The notes under the pieces: generated by a model
What the model was told of the DNA's origin: nothing
What the model saw: only the letters and a program-made list of their open reading frames with translations
The model's database searches: none
Program-made: the position numbers and the translations under genes
Shown: in pieces, positions 52,013-61,471 of the stretch
How positions within the stretch are numbered: position 1 is the first letter of the stretch
Layout of the letters: every line of letters starts with the position of its first letter
NCBI RefSeq assembly: GCF_947500075.1
Contig: NZ_CANMQS010000002.1
Coordinates: 248,001-312,000, forward strand
Length of the DNA: 64,000 bases
Direction of reading: 5' to 3'
From: an uncultured Sulfitobacter sp.
Lineage (GTDB): Bacteria; Pseudomonadota; Alphaproteobacteria; Rhodobacterales; Rhodobacteraceae

Positions 52013-52127
52013 GTCTTTCGTCCTTGCTGGGGTGCTGCCCCGGATGGGCTGCATAACGCCGCCCGTGGTGCAACATATCTGGCCCCCGTGCAAGGTCTGC
52101 GCGGGGGAAACTGTAAGGCCAGATAAC

Positions 52128-53786
52128 TCAGCCCGCAGCCATGGCAACCTGTGCGCAGCCGCAGGCGGCTCGGACGGGACGATCCGCGCGTGCCTCGGCC
52201 AGATCGAGCCGCAGTTTCAGGCCTGCGGCTTCTTCCGTTTTGCCCTGAGCCGCGAGGCAATCGTAAAGCCCTCGCAACGCCCAGACATTGTCGGGATGCA
52301 CACAGGCGCGGGGCAGGCCGGGGGCAAGGCCCAGATCCTGACGGAAGACCAGTTCCGCCTCCGCGTGGTGCCCCTGCTCAAAGAGCAGCGCGCCCAAGGC
52401 ATGGCGCGTGGGCTGCATCCAGCCCCAGGGTTCGTCATAGGGCAGCGCATCGTCCAGTGCGACGGCACGGCGCAGATGGGCAAAGGCGGTCTCGTAGTCG
52501 CCTTTGCGATAGGTCAGCTCCCCCTCCAGCATGGCTTGCGCCACGTCCAGCATGTCCACACCCCGCACGTTGTGCATCATCCGGCTTTCAGGGACACGGG
52601 CGCGGGCGGCTTCAAACACCTGCAACTGCGCGTCCGCCTCAGCCACGCGGCCCAAAGCAGACAACGCCAGACCGCGGGCATATTCCAGCAGCGCGGTGCA
52701 ATAGACGTAGAGGTCCTTGTCCTCGAAATCGGGCAGCTTGAGGATTTCCTCCCACATGCCAAAGCGGATCAGCACATGCGGCTCCATGCTCAGCTTGGTT
52801 TCCAGAAAATCGGCCATTGGCGGAGAGGTGATCTGCAACAGCGCGTCTGGTGTTGTCTCCCTCAGGCCGCGCACGGCGCGCATGGCGGGTTCAAACTGTC
52901 CCAGAAACAAAGCCCCATAGATGGTGAAATGGTAATCATGCTGGCGGTAGCCGGTGTAATAGTTGAAGGCGCCCTCAGCGTCGTAATACTTCAGATCCGC
53001 CTCAATCGCGCGTTCGTTCCAGCGCACGACATTTTCGTAATGCCCGCATTGCACGTCGATATGGGTGGGCATGTGAATGAGGTGCCCGGCATCTGGCGAC
53101 AGGGTGCGCAGCACATCCCCGGCCTTGAGCGCCTTTTCAGGGTAGGGCGACATTTCAAGCAGGTGCACATAGAGGTGCAGCAGGCCGGGGTGCGCCATCC
53201 CGCCGGGTTTGGCCAGTTCGGCCTCAAGCACCTCTTGCGCCTCGACCGTGTGGGCACCCGGCCCGACCTCGCCTGCGGCGATGTCCCACATCTTCCATGG
53301 GGTGAGGTTCATCAGCGCGTCGACAAAGACGGCGGCCACTTCGAAGTCATCGGGAAACTGCGCGTAAACGCCGCGCATGGCTGTCGCAAAATCCTTGTCC
53401 CATTGAGTCATGTCTTCGATCAGATCGCGTTGGGGGTATCTGGCTTGCAAGGCCTCGATCAGCGCTTTTTCGACAGGGGTTTTGCCATCCCTCCCCGCAA
53501 GGGCCGCTTGCGTGGCGTCATATGCGGTGGCCAACGCCTTGGCGCGTCCTTTGTCGTCAAACAACGCCCACGGCATGTTGTAGTTCGGGCCGGTGGCATA
53601 GGCCACGCCCCAATGGGCCATGGCGCAGGCGGGATCAGCGTCTATCGCGCGGTTGAAGCAAACAACCGCCTCTTCATGGTTGAACCCGTAGGTCCAGTTG
53701 ATGCCCCGGTCAAACCAGCACTGCGCTGCATCCGAGCTTGCGGTCACCGGGCGTTTGAACGCACCCAGATCATAGCCGTATTCCAT
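52128..53786 (-). CDS. Tetratricopeptide-repeat protein of unknown function
   Basis: The protein is 552 aa from the ATG at 53786 ([35 protein letters not shown]). TPR-like helical repeats are seen in [65 protein letters not shown] and [28 protein letters not shown]. There is no signal peptide or membrane helix, so it is probably cytoplasmic. TPR proteins mediate protein binding; no partner can be named. It diverges from the small membrane protein at 53959 and lies 115 bp upstream of cobS. Confidence 0.8.
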   Translation of the reverse strand: MEYGYDLGAFKRPVTASSDAAQCWFDRGINWTYGFNHEEAVVCFNRAIDADPACAMAHWGVAYATGPNYNMPWALFDDKGRAKALATAYDATQAALAGRDGKTPVEKALIEALQARYPQRDLIEDMTQWDKDFATAMRGVYAQFPDDFEVAAVFVDALMNLTPWKMWDIAAGEVGPGAHTVEAQEVLEAELAKPGGMAHPGLLHLYVHLLEMSPYPEKALKAGDVLRTLSPDAGHLIHMPTHIDVQCGHYENVVRWNERAIEADLKYYDAEGAFNYYTGYRQHDYHFTIYGALFLGQFEPAMRAVRGLRETTPDALLQITSPPMADFLETKLSMEPHVLIRFGMWEEILKLPDFEDKDLYVYCTALLEYARGLALSALGRVAEADAQLQVFEAARARVPESRMMHNVRGVDMLDVAQAMLEGELTYRKGDYETAFAHLRRAVALDDALPYDEPWGWMQPTRHALGALLFEQGHHAEAELVFRQDLGLAPGLPRACVHPDNVWALRGLYDCLAAQGKTEEAAGLKLRLDLAEARADRPVRAACGCAQVAMAAG

Positions 53787-53958
53787 GTGATGTGATCCTT
53801 CTGTACTTGCGCAAATATGCCGAAAACACGGCCTTTTGCACAGACATAAATTGCAGGTTGTTGCCATTTGCAGGCTGCACAGCCCCTGCACAACTGGCAC
53901 GCGGCGGCTGCACAGGGGTGCGGATATGTTCCTCCCTATCATGCTGAGGAGAGAGTTC

Positions 53959-54402
53959 ATGCAAATCATCACACAAGAACAACGTTTTGGCCGTGCCGCG
54001 ATGGTCGGGGTGTCTGGGGGCATGGTGGCCCTGCTGATCGTCCTGACGGACCGGATGTTTTACGGCGACTGGGGCTTTGTGCGCGCGGCATTCATGGGCG
54101 CGTTTATCGCGGGCTATCTGCTGGCGCGTGGATTTGGCGGCGACGGGGCGTGGGGCTGGTTCCGGGCCGGGCTGACCTTTGCGGCCTGTACCGTGCTGGG
54201 CGCTGCGATTGCGGTGCCGCTGCTGGGGGTGGATGAATGGTTGATGGGGACTGCCGTGATGGAGCAGGTCGTGTCATTCGCCGGGATGAGTGTCCTTGGC
54301 CCTGTCTACGTGCTGGGCATGCTGGGGGAGCATTATCTGGTCTGGGCGGTTTGGGCGGCAGCGTTCATTGCCGCCCAGGGGCAGGTGGTTTGGGGGCGCT
54401 AG
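53959..54402 (+). CDS. Membrane protein with four helices, unknown
   Basis: The protein is 147 aa from the ATG at 53959, which has GAGGAGAG upstream. Hydrophobic segments MVGVSGGMVALLIVLTDRMF, AAFMGAFIAGYLLARGF, FAACTVLGAAIAVPLLGV and VLGPVYVLGMLGEHYLVWAVWAAAFIAA span most of it. No domain was recognised. It converges on the J-domain gene with a 4-bp overlap of stops. The upstream gap shared with the TPR gene has repeated TTGCA/TGCAC elements. Confidence 0.7.
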   Translation: MQIITQEQRFGRAAMVGVSGGMVALLIVLTDRMFYGDWGFVRAAFMGAFIAGYLLARGFGGDGAWGWFRAGLTFAACTVLGAAIAVPLLGVDEWLMGTAVMEQVVSFAGMSVLGPVYVLGMLGEHYLVWAVWAAAFIAAQGQVVWGR

Positions 54403-55028
54403 TCCTTGAAGTTGCGGCTGGCCTTGATCTGGTCCCAGGCCCAGACGACCTGCTGCAACTGCTCTTCCTGGCTGCGGTCGCCGCCGTTCATGTCGGGATG
54501 CAGCACCTTGATCAGCGACTTGTAGACCTTACGCACTTCCGGCTTGGTCATATTGTCTTTGATATCAAGAATTTCCACAGCCCTGCGTTCGGTTGGGGGC
54601 AGACGCCGCCCGCTGGCCCCGCCACCTTTGCCGGGGTTCTGCGTGGCGTTCTTGCCCAGCACCTGATGGGGATCTTCGATGCCCAACCGCGCCCAGGCCC
54701 GCGCCTCCGGATCGCCCAGCGGCTTGGTCTTGCGCTCCCACACCTTGTCCTCGGACAGCTGTGCGTTCATCTCCGCCTCGGTCGTGCCGTCAAAGAAATT
54801 CCACTTGAGATTGTATTCACGCACGTGCTGCTGGCAGAACCAGAAGAAATCATCCAGCACGTCGGGTGCCTTGGGCGCGCGGTACTTGCCCGCTTCCTCA
54901 CATCCGTCGTGATCGCAGATCCGCGTGGATGTCTCGGACGCGCCGGACAGGCCGCGGCGGCCCCGCGGGTTCTTCTTTTTGGAGGACGACACGGACATGT
55001 CGAATCCGAAGGGATCAGGCTTGGACAT
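54399..55028 (-). CDS. J-domain (DnaJ-like) protein
   Basis: This is a 209-aa protein with a C-terminal J domain (about 145-205): MTKPEVRKVYKSLIKVLHPDMNGGDRSQEEQLQQVVWAWDQIKASRNF, with HPD intact. The N-terminal part (SFVCDHDGCEEAGKYRAPKAPDVLDDFFWFCQQHVREYNLKWNFFDGTTEAEMNAQ) carries Cys-His pairs that may bind zinc. It would stimulate DnaK. J-domain protein, BolA and cobaltochelatase genes are often neighbours in Rhodobacterales. It diverges from bolA with 76 bp between starts. Confidence 0.9.
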   Translation of the reverse strand: MSKPDPFGFDMSVSSSKKKNPRGRRGLSGASETSTRICDHDGCEEAGKYRAPKAPDVLDDFFWFCQQHVREYNLKWNFFDGTTEAEMNAQLSEDKVWERKTKPLGDPEARAWARLGIEDPHQVLGKNATQNPGKGGGASGRRLPPTERRAVEILDIKDNMTKPEVRKVYKSLIKVLHPDMNGGDRSQEEQLQQVVWAWDQIKASRNFKD

Positions 55029-55104
55029 GGATAGGGACCTTTCCGACTCAGGCGGTTGAGTTTAGACCTTGTGGGGAGAGATTGAAGGGGGCGCGACCAA
55101 AAAA

Positions 55105-55362
55105 ATGTCAAAGACGCGAGAGATCACCGATCGGCTGCAAAACGCCCTTTCCCCGCGCGAGCTTGAGGTGGTGGATGACAGTGAAAGTCATCGCGGCCAC
55201 GCCGGATTTCAAGAGGGCGGGGAGAGCCATTTCAACGTCCGAATCCGCTCGGATGCCTTTGAAGGGCTCAGCCGGATCGCCCGCCACCGGGCTGTGCATA
55301 ATGCGCTTGGGTCCGACCTGATGGCGCGCATTCACGCGCTGGCGCTTGATCTGGATACTTGA
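55105..55362 (+). CDS. BolA family protein
   Basis: The protein is 85 aa from the ATG at 55105 (MSKTREITDRLQNALSPRELEVVDDSESH). The BolA fold is recognised by HFNVRIRSDAFEGLSRIARHRAVHNALGSDLMARIHALALDL, with the conserved RHR followed by the helix of the HTH-like region. BolA proteins act with monothiol glutaredoxins in Fe-S and iron handling, and some bind DNA. An in-frame start 12 codons upstream is less likely. The gene ends next to a convergent DUF4177 gene. Confidence 0.88.
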   Translation: MSKTREITDRLQNALSPRELEVVDDSESHRGHAGFQEGGESHFNVRIRSDAFEGLSRIARHRAVHNALGSDLMARIHALALDLDT

Positions 55363-55407
55363 AGTGATGGCTTAAGTATCGCGCTTAACTATCTGATTTA
55401 GATAGTT
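55354..55407 (+). terminator. Possible bolA terminator hairpins
   Basis: GATACTT-N13-AAGTATC (55354-55380) and AACTATCT-GATTT-AGATAGTT (55387-55407) are perfect inverted repeats in the bolA/DUF4177 convergent junction. The second is followed by TT on the plus strand. The T-run is short, so termination is uncertain. Confidence 0.35.
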
Positions 55408-55912
55408 TTCGCGCTTTCGCCAATTTCCCCAGAGAGGACCCGATCACGGAGACATCTCCGGTGTCCTCAACCCCGTTGTCGGTCGTGGTATCTGCTGTCT
55501 CCGCAGGCGTATCGCCTGAATTTTCCGCCGTGGCCTTTTCATCCGGTGCGGCGGTATCCTGCGCATCCTCGGGTGTTTTGTCATCCTTCGCGTCGGCCTT
55601 GTCCGCCGTCTTCTTTTCCGGCTCTTTCTCTGCCGCTGGCGGGGGCAGGAGTTCCGGCTTGGCAGCCTCTGCGTCGTTCTCACGCAGGCGGCGGAACACC
55701 AGAACGTTGCGCCATTCCGTTGTGGTGGACGTCAGACCCGACCGCTCGAGCGATGGCAGAGTCTCGGCCCGCTGGTATTCCCAGCCCTCTGCGGCCAATG
55801 CGTTCATCTTGCCTTCAAGCGCGTTTGCAAAGCGCGCTTCGGGCCCCTTGATGCCTTTCCCCTTCAGGCCACGGTTCGGTGCGGGAACGATTTTATATTC
55901 ATAACGGGACAT
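55385..55912 (-). CDS. DUF4177 domain-containing protein
   Basis: This 175-aa protein begins with a DUF4177 domain (1-80: MSRYEYKIVPAPNRG..., MNALAAEGWEYQRAETLPSLERSGL..TEWRNVLVFRR) and continues with a long acidic, Lys/Ala-rich disordered tail (about 85-150) with a Lys-rich end KLAKARKLSKS. The family function is unknown. The tail composition suggests low-complexity linker. It is upstream of nothing on its strand, and starts 63 bp from the thioesterase stop. Confidence 0.8.
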   Translation of the reverse strand: MSRYEYKIVPAPNRGLKGKGIKGPEARFANALEGKMNALAAEGWEYQRAETLPSLERSGLTSTTTEWRNVLVFRRLRENDAEAAKPELLPPPAAEKEPEKKTADKADAKDDKTPEDAQDTAAPDEKATAENSGDTPAETADTTTDNGVEDTGDVSVIGSSLGKLAKARKLSKSDS

Positions 55913-55974
55913 GATGGGGGCTTTCGGTTGTTCAGAGCGCTCTATAGCAAGTCGCGCGCAAATGGCAAAGCGGC

Positions 55975-56436
55975 TCAGCGCTTGAAGCCAATACGCCGCC
56001 CGATCCGCGCAGTGTCAGGCAGATCATCGGGCGCGGCCCTGTGGCGTTTCACCTGTTCGAGGATCTGCGGTGGCATCGGCGCGACGCGCGGGCCGGATTG
56101 ATCCACATGCAGCACCATGCCTTCGGCAGTGGCCGCACACCACCCATCCTCATGCCAGATTTCCTGATAGGTGTGGATGCGCTTTTCATCAAAATCAACG
56201 ACTTGGAAGCTGACCTTCACCCGGTCACCCAGCTTGAGCTCTTGCAGGTAACAGACGTGAAATTCCGCCACATAGGTGGTGAACCCGGTCTTTTGATAGG
56301 CCGGGCCAAAGCCAATCTCGGCATAGACCTCATCCACGGCAGTATCGAACAACACGTTGTAATAGGCCATGTTCATGTGGCCGTTGAAGTCGATCCATTC
56401 GGGCAGAACGGTCTTGACGGAGGAGGTATGGGCCAC
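55975..56436 (-). CDS. Acyl-CoA thioesterase, hot-dog (4HBT) fold
   Basis: This is a 153-aa protein with the 4-hydroxybenzoyl-CoA thioesterase-like signature PEWIDFNGHMNMAYYNVLFDTAVDEVY, with Asp in the DxxGHxN motif as the probable catalytic residue. FHVCYLQELKLGDRVKVSFQVVDFDEKRIHTYQEIWHEDG and CAATAEGMVLHVDQ are the later strands. It would hydrolyse an acyl-CoA; the substrate is unknown. It starts 4 bp after the gatB stop, so the two are probably one operon with gatB first. Confidence 0.85.
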   Translation of the reverse strand: MAHTSSVKTVLPEWIDFNGHMNMAYYNVLFDTAVDEVYAEIGFGPAYQKTGFTTYVAEFHVCYLQELKLGDRVKVSFQVVDFDEKRIHTYQEIWHEDGWCAATAEGMVLHVDQSGPRVAPMPPQILEQVKRHRAAPDDLPDTARIGRRIGFKR

Positions 56437-56440
56437 GCCC

Positions 56441-57952
56441 TTACCCCTTCAGCTTCTGCGCCACCAACTGGTTGACCGCCTTGGGGTTTGCCTTGCCGCC
56501 CGTGGCTTTCATCACCTGACCCACGAACCAGCCTGCCAGTTTCGGGTTTTCCTGCGCCTTGGCGACCTGATCGGGGTTGGCGGCGATGATTTCATCCACT
56601 GCCGCTTCAATCGCGCCGGTGTCGGTGACCTGCTTCATGCCACGCTCTTCGACGATCTGCGCGGGGTCGCCGCCGTCGGTGTAGACGATCTCGAACAGGT
56701 CCTTGGCGATCTTGCCACTGATCGCGTCAGAGGCGATGAGGTCGATCACACCGCCAAGTTGGGCAGGGCTGACGGGGCTGTCTGTGATGTCCGTGTCGTC
56801 CTTTTTGAGACGACCGAAGAGCTCATTGATCACCCAGTTCGCGGCCATCTTGCCGTCGCGGCCCTTGGCCACTTCCTCAAAATACCCGGAGGAATCGAGG
56901 TCTGCGGTCAGGACAGACGCGTCATAGTCGCTCAGCCCGAAGTCTTTGATAAACCGCGCTTTCTTGGCGTCGGGAAGTTCGGGCAAGGTGGCTGCGATCT
57001 GATCGACCCAGGCCTGTTCGATTTCCAGAGGCAGCAGGTCAGGATCGGGGAAATAGCGGTAATCATGCGCTTCTTCCTTGGACCGCATGGAGCGGGTTTC
57101 CTGTTTGTCGGGATCAAAGAGGCGCGTTTCCTGCACCACTTCGCCACCGCCCTCGACGATGGCAATCTGGCGGCGGGCCTCAACCTCAATCGCCTGCTGG
57201 ATGAAGCGCATGGAGTTCATGTTCTTGATCTCGCACCGCGTGCCGAGGTGTGAGAAATCCTGCGTTTCCTGATACTTCTCATACTGACCGGGACGGCAGA
57301 TGGAGACGTTCACATCCGCGCGCATCGCCCCCGACTGCATGTCGCCGTTGCAGGTCCCGAGATAGCGCAGGATCTGGCGTAGCTTGCCGAGATAGGCGGC
57401 GGCCTCTTCCGGGCCGCGAATGTCGGGGCGGGACACGATTTCCATCAGGCAGACGCCCGTGCGGTTCAGGTCCACGAAGGACATGTTCGGGTCCATATCG
57501 TGAATGGATTTGCCCGCGTCCTGTTCCATGTGAATGCGTTCAATCCGCACCAGTCGCGCTGTGCCATCGCCCATTTCCACCAACACTTCGCCTTCACCCA
57601 CGATGGGTTCATAAAGCTGGCTGATCTGATAGCCCTGCGGCAGGTCAGGGTAAAAATAGTTCTTGCGGTCAAAGGCGGATTTCAGGTTGATCTCAGCCTT
57701 CAGGCCCAGCCCCGTGCGCACCGCCTGTTCGACGCAATATTCGTTGATCACGGGCAGCATGCCGGGCATGGCTGCATCCACGAAGGCGACGTTGTTGTTC
57801 GGCTCCGCCCCAAAGGTCGTGGAGGCGCCCGAGAATAGCTTGGCGTTGGAGGAAACCTGTGCGTGCACTTCCATCCCGATGACCAGTTCCCAGTCATCTT
57901 TCGCGCCTGCAATGCGCTTGGGGGTCGGGGTCTCATAGGTCAGGTCAAGCAT
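56441..57952 (-). CDS. gatB: Asp-tRNA(Asn)/Glu-tRNA(Gln) amidotransferase subunit B
   Basis: This 503-aa protein has the GatB/E catalytic cradle ([116 protein letters not shown]), a helical domain and a C-terminal YqeY-like tail ([34 protein letters not shown]). With GatA and GatC it amidates mischarged Glu-tRNA(Gln) or Asp-tRNA(Asn). gatA and gatC are not in the window. Confidence 0.97.
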   Translation of the reverse strand: MLDLTYETPTPKRIAGAKDDWELVIGMEVHAQVSSNAKLFSGASTTFGAEPNNNVAFVDAAMPGMLPVINEYCVEQAVRTGLGLKAEINLKSAFDRKNYFYPDLPQGYQISQLYEPIVGEGEVLVEMGDGTARLVRIERIHMEQDAGKSIHDMDPNMSFVDLNRTGVCLMEIVSRPDIRGPEEAAAYLGKLRQILRYLGTCNGDMQSGAMRADVNVSICRPGQYEKYQETQDFSHLGTRCEIKNMNSMRFIQQAIEVEARRQIAIVEGGGEVVQETRLFDPDKQETRSMRSKEEAHDYRYFPDPDLLPLEIEQAWVDQIAATLPELPDAKKARFIKDFGLSDYDASVLTADLDSSGYFEEVAKGRDGKMAANWVINELFGRLKKDDTDITDSPVSPAQLGGVIDLIASDAISGKIAKDLFEIVYTDGGDPAQIVEERGMKQVTDTGAIEAAVDEIIAANPDQVAKAQENPKLAGWFVGQVMKATGGKANPKAVNQLVAQKLKG

Positions 57953-58022
57953 GTCTGGCTCCGCGCGTTCACTATCCGCCCGGTCTTAGGCCAGCGCGCG
58001 CAGTGCTGCAAGGGAAAGCCGG

Positions 58023-59318
58023 TCAGCTGGCGATGGCTTCGGCCCCGGCATCGGTAAAGACAATGCGCTGCCCATCGGCGATCTCATGGCTGAACAGGTT
58101 GGTGATGATCTTCATCGCCTCGTCGCGGCCAGCGGCGGCAAAGCGGGCGGGGGATTTGACCCGCAGGTTGTTGTCAAACCCGCGCGCGGCATGGGCCCAG
58201 ATCATCGGATGGAGTTCGGTCATATGCTCGCGCACAATCCAGCGCGCGCATTTGGCGATCTCGGCGCGGTTGTGATCGGCCTCTTTGTTGCCGGAGAACG
58301 ACTGCCCGATGCCGGTGGCGCAATAGGCGGCCAGCAGGTTGACCGTATAGCTGTCAGAGCGGCGGGTGAGGATGTCGCGCATGCCTTCGATGAAGAAACC
58401 CAGATCGAGATTTGCGCAGGCCTCATCATCACAGGAAATCGCGTCGAACTGCACCCAGGTGTAGCCCCCTGCGCCCCATGCGTCCTGAACCTTGGCTGCC
58501 GTGCGGCGCGCTTCAAGCTCAAGTTCTGCATAGGACCCGTACCAGCGGGGCAGCAAGTGGTTGCCCATGGCGCGCATGGCGCGGGGGTTTTGGGGGTTGA
58601 GATTGATCAGCGTCTCATAGCGATCCGCCACCTTGCGTTCGTGATCATCCAGGCCCCCAAGCAGGGCGCAATGCGTTGCCGCCAGCAGCGGCGAATCACT
58701 GTCGCGTGCGTTGTGGGGTTTCAGGATTTCAGCCGCGCGGTCAAAATGCGCGGCAAATGCCTCGCGGTTGCCTTCGGGCACTTCGGCGTCCCAGCCGGTG
58801 CCGCGCCAGGCCCAGCCGATGTCCATATGCGCCTGTGCCACGATGGCCGAAACGATGTAATCGTCAGGATGGTCTGCCAGCACATGCTCCAGCGATTCAA
58901 TGCCCGCCAGCAAGGGCGCACCCTTGTCGGGCCGTCCGGCGAGCAGTGCATGCTCTGCCGCCAGTGTCACATCTGCGCGCGCGCCGTAGGCCATCAGTTC
59001 TGCCACGGGCATGGAGCCCGGCGTCATTGCGCGGGTCTTGTCCGCCTCGCGCACACGTTCTGACAGGGTTTCCCAGTTCTCCTGACGCACAAGCCGTTGT
59101 GCCACTTCAAGATGTTGGTCACGCAGAGCGTCCTCGGCGGTGGGGTCGGGGCAGGCAATGCGCAGCATATCGGGTCCCGCAGCGGGGTGCGGATCAAGCG
59201 CGCGGCGCCGGATCGGGCGAAGCGGCGGCAGCGCATCGGCCTGCGGCCACTCAGGCCCCTGAAGGCGATCCATCAGGGCTTTTTTCTGCTTTTGAATAAA
59301 AGAGGTCAGCGGCATCAT
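58023..59318 (-). CDS. Conserved protein of unknown function, about 431 aa
   Basis: The start is uncertain; ATG codons at 59318 and 59315 (MMPLTSFIQKQKKALMDRLQG) precede the first well-formed region, and a further ATG at 59366 is possible. The protein is mostly helical with TPR-like stretches, e.g. VADRYETLINLNPQNPRAMRAMGNHLLPRWYGSYAELELEARRTA and IESLEHVLADHPDDYIVSAIVAQAHMDIGWAW. It has no signal peptide or membrane helices. No domain was recognised. It is on the minus strand, divergent from the lytic transglycosylase-like gene; the two share a 200-bp intergenic region. Confidence 0.65.
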   Translation of the reverse strand: MMPLTSFIQKQKKALMDRLQGPEWPQADALPPLRPIRRRALDPHPAAGPDMLRIACPDPTAEDALRDQHLEVAQRLVRQENWETLSERVREADKTRAMTPGSMPVAELMAYGARADVTLAAEHALLAGRPDKGAPLLAGIESLEHVLADHPDDYIVSAIVAQAHMDIGWAWRGTGWDAEVPEGNREAFAAHFDRAAEILKPHNARDSDSPLLAATHCALLGGLDDHERKVADRYETLINLNPQNPRAMRAMGNHLLPRWYGSYAELELEARRTAAKVQDAWGAGGYTWVQFDAISCDDEACANLDLGFFIEGMRDILTRRSDSYTVNLLAAYCATGIGQSFSGNKEADHNRAEIAKCARWIVREHMTELHPMIWAHAARGFDNNLRVKSPARFAAAGRDEAMKIITNLFSHEIADGQRIVFTDAGAEAIAS

Positions 59319-59536
59319 CAGGCAAAAATCCGTCACAGGGGTTGGACTGCTTTTGTGATGCTCCATTGGGGCGGAAGGATGGCACCGCTGCGGAGATATC
59401 GCGGTGTTTGTTCGCCTATTGCGTGTAGGTTTGCGGCGTTTTGGTGGCGTCAGGTGTCCGGGTCGAAACAATGGTGTCGGCGCTCGAATGCCGGCCCACT
59501 TGCACCCAGGGGCTGAAAAGCTGCATAATGGGTAGC

Positions 59537-60283
59537 ATGAAACGTGTACTGGGGTGGTGCGCGCTGACATTTGCGGTCAGCGTTGGTTGTGCGGATGCGC
59601 AGGTGAAGGCCGAAGCGACAGCGGTGTCTCCCGCCGGGCTTACTCAGGAAAATCAACCACAGATTGCATCGGCGGCGGCGGCGATCGGGACGCCTGATCT
59701 CCTGCAACCACAGATCAGCCTGAGCCCGAGGCCCAAGGCCCGGACAACCGTGCTGCCCAGTACCCGATGGGAACATAAAGAAGGACACGCCGGTTGGACC
59801 CGTGCGGCACTCTCCGCGCTCAAGGGCCATGGCGCGCCGCTGGTGCGGCTTGTGCCGGCGGACATCGGCAACTGGTGCCCGGCCTATCCGCAGGCCAGTG
59901 ATGCGGATCGGCGGGCGTTCTGGGTCGGCTTCCTGTCGGCCCTTGCCAAACATGAAAGCACCTACCGGGAAACAGCGGTGGGTGGCGGCGGGCGCTGGTA
60001 TGGGCTGTTGCAAATCCTGCCGGGCACGGCGCGCGGCTATAAGTGCAAGGTCGGCACCGGGCGGGCGTTGAAGAAAGGTGAAGCCAACCTCAGCTGCGCC
60101 ATCCGGATCATGGCAGTCACCGTGCCACGCGACGGGGTGATCTATGGGCGCGGCGGGCGCGGTGTGGCGGCGGATTGGGGGCCGATGCGGTCTTCAAAGA
60201 AACGCCGTGACATGTCGGGCTGGCTGCGCGCACAGGACTATTGCCAGCACCTGTCGACCAAGCGGCCCAAACCAAGGCCATAA
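59537..60283 (+). CDS. Lytic transglycosylase-like (SLT fold) exported protein
   Basis: The protein is 248 aa from the ATG at 59537 (MKRVLGWCALTFAVSVGCADAQVKAEA), with a Sec signal peptide cleaved after ADA. An ATG three codons upstream is possible. The C-terminal domain has the transglycosylase pattern: catalytic Glu in LAKHESTYRETAVGGGGRWYGLLQILPGTARGYKC, followed by AIRIMAVTVPRDGVIYGRGGRGVAADWGPM. It would cleave peptidoglycan glycan strands in the periplasm; it resembles the short exported SLT proteins of this group. The activity is inferred. Confidence 0.8.
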   Translation: MKRVLGWCALTFAVSVGCADAQVKAEATAVSPAGLTQENQPQIASAAAAIGTPDLLQPQISLSPRPKARTTVLPSTRWEHKEGHAGWTRAALSALKGHGAPLVRLVPADIGNWCPAYPQASDADRRAFWVGFLSALAKHESTYRETAVGGGGRWYGLLQILPGTARGYKCKVGTGRALKKGEANLSCAIRIMAVTVPRDGVIYGRGGRGVAADWGPMRSSKKRRDMSGWLRAQDYCQHLSTKRPKPRP

Positions 60284-60286
60284 GAA

Positions 60287-60721
60287 TCACTGCATCAGTT
60301 GGAAATGGAACCGTTTGACGGTAATGCCACGCGCTTGCAGCGCGGCCTCGAACGCGCGGTGGGGCGGGGTGGCTTCAAAGGGCAGCCTGATCTTGCGCCC
60401 TGTTGTCAGCACCGCCGTGGCCCGGACCGAGAAATCCAACCGCGTATCAAGCCGCATGTGGTCGATCTCGGCCACCTCAAGCGCGCCTTCATAGCGGCCC
60501 GTGTGCCAGGTGATCTTGTCGTCTGACAGCGTCAGACCCGCAGCAGGATTGCGGATCAGGTCGCGCAGGGCGGGCAGGGTGAAGACGGCAATGACCGCCA
60601 ACAACCAAAGGGCCGCTTCCATCCACAGCCATGCCGCCAGCAGAAGCGCCCAGATCGCCAGCACAACAACAGCAGTCACAGGCCGTCGCACCTGTTGCTC
60701 AAAGACAAAGGGCGCGCTCAT
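60287..60721 (-). CDS. Small inner-membrane protein, unknown
   Basis: This is a 144-aa protein with two adjacent N-terminal helices (PVTAVVVLAIWALLLAAWLWM and ALWLLAVIAVFTLPALRDLI) and a cytoplasmic beta-rich C-terminal half (LTLSDDKITWHTGRYEGALEVAEIDHMRLDTRLDFSVRATAVLTTGRKIRLPFEATPP), similar in design to PH-like bacterial membrane proteins. No function is known. It starts 9 bp after the SDR stop, so it belongs to the pepN-SDR operon. Confidence 0.75.
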   Translation of the reverse strand: MSAPFVFEQQVRRPVTAVVVLAIWALLLAAWLWMEAALWLLAVIAVFTLPALRDLIRNPAAGLTLSDDKITWHTGRYEGALEVAEIDHMRLDTRLDFSVRATAVLTTGRKIRLPFEATPPHRAFEAALQARGITVKRFHFQLMQ

Positions 60722-60730
60722 GCGGTGCGC

Positions 60731-61471
60731 TTACCGCCCACCGGTCACATCAAGCGTGGACCCGGTCACGTAAGACGCCTCATCCGACATCAGCCACAAG
60801 ATCGCCTGCGCGACTTCCTGCGCTGAGCCGGTGCGCTGCATCGGCACCCCGCTGGCCAGACGTGCGGCGCGCTCTGGATCACCGCCCTTGCCGTGGATAT
60901 CCGTCTCGATCAGACCCGGCGCGATGCCCATCACGCGCAGGCCGGAGGGGGCGACTTCATCTGACAGGCCTTTGGTGAAGATGTCCATCGCGGCTTTGCT
61001 GGCGGCGTAATCAACGTAAGTGTTGGCCGATCCCAGCCGCGCTGCGGCAGAGGTGACATTGACGATCACCCCGCGCCCCAAGGGCTCCATCCGCAGGACC
61101 GCTTCCTTGGCCACCAGTATGGCACCGATCACATTCACATCGAACATCTGGCGCAGGCGGTCGTGGGTCAGGTCGGTGACCCGGCACGACGGGGCGACGA
61201 TGCCCGCATTGTTGATCAGCGCATCCACAGGGCCGAGCGTGCGGTCCACGGTTTCATACATCGCCGTGATGGCCGCGGGATCGGACACATCCGCCTGCAC
61301 GATCACATGCCGCACGCCTGCGTCCTTAGCGGCCTGTGCGACGGCGTCAGCGCCTGCGCGATCTGTGTTGTAGTTGATGGCAACGTCGTATCCACGCTGT
61401 GCGGCCAGCCGTGCCGCAGCGGCACCAATACCGGCAGAGGCGCCGGTGATCAGACAAACAGGGTTGGTCAT
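60731..61471 (-). CDS. Short-chain dehydrogenase/reductase
   Basis: This is a 246-aa classical SDR: coenzyme-binding TGASAGIG (9-16), NNAG (87-90), and the catalytic Ser141, Tyr155 and Lys159 in NVTSAAARLGSANTYVDYAASK. The N-terminal start and the C-terminal YVTGSTLDVTGG pattern are standard. The substrate is unknown. Its ATG overlaps the pepN stop (ATGA), so translation is coupled to pepN. Confidence 0.92.
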   Translation of the reverse strand: MTNPVCLITGASAGIGAAAARLAAQRGYDVAINYNTDRAGADAVAQAAKDAGVRHVIVQADVSDPAAITAMYETVDRTLGPVDALINNAGIVAPSCRVTDLTHDRLRQMFDVNVIGAILVAKEAVLRMEPLGRGVIVNVTSAAARLGSANTYVDYAASKAAMDIFTKGLSDEVAPSGLRVMGIAPGLIETDIHGKGGDPERAARLASGVPMQRTGSAQEVAQAILWLMSDEASYVTGSTLDVTGGR

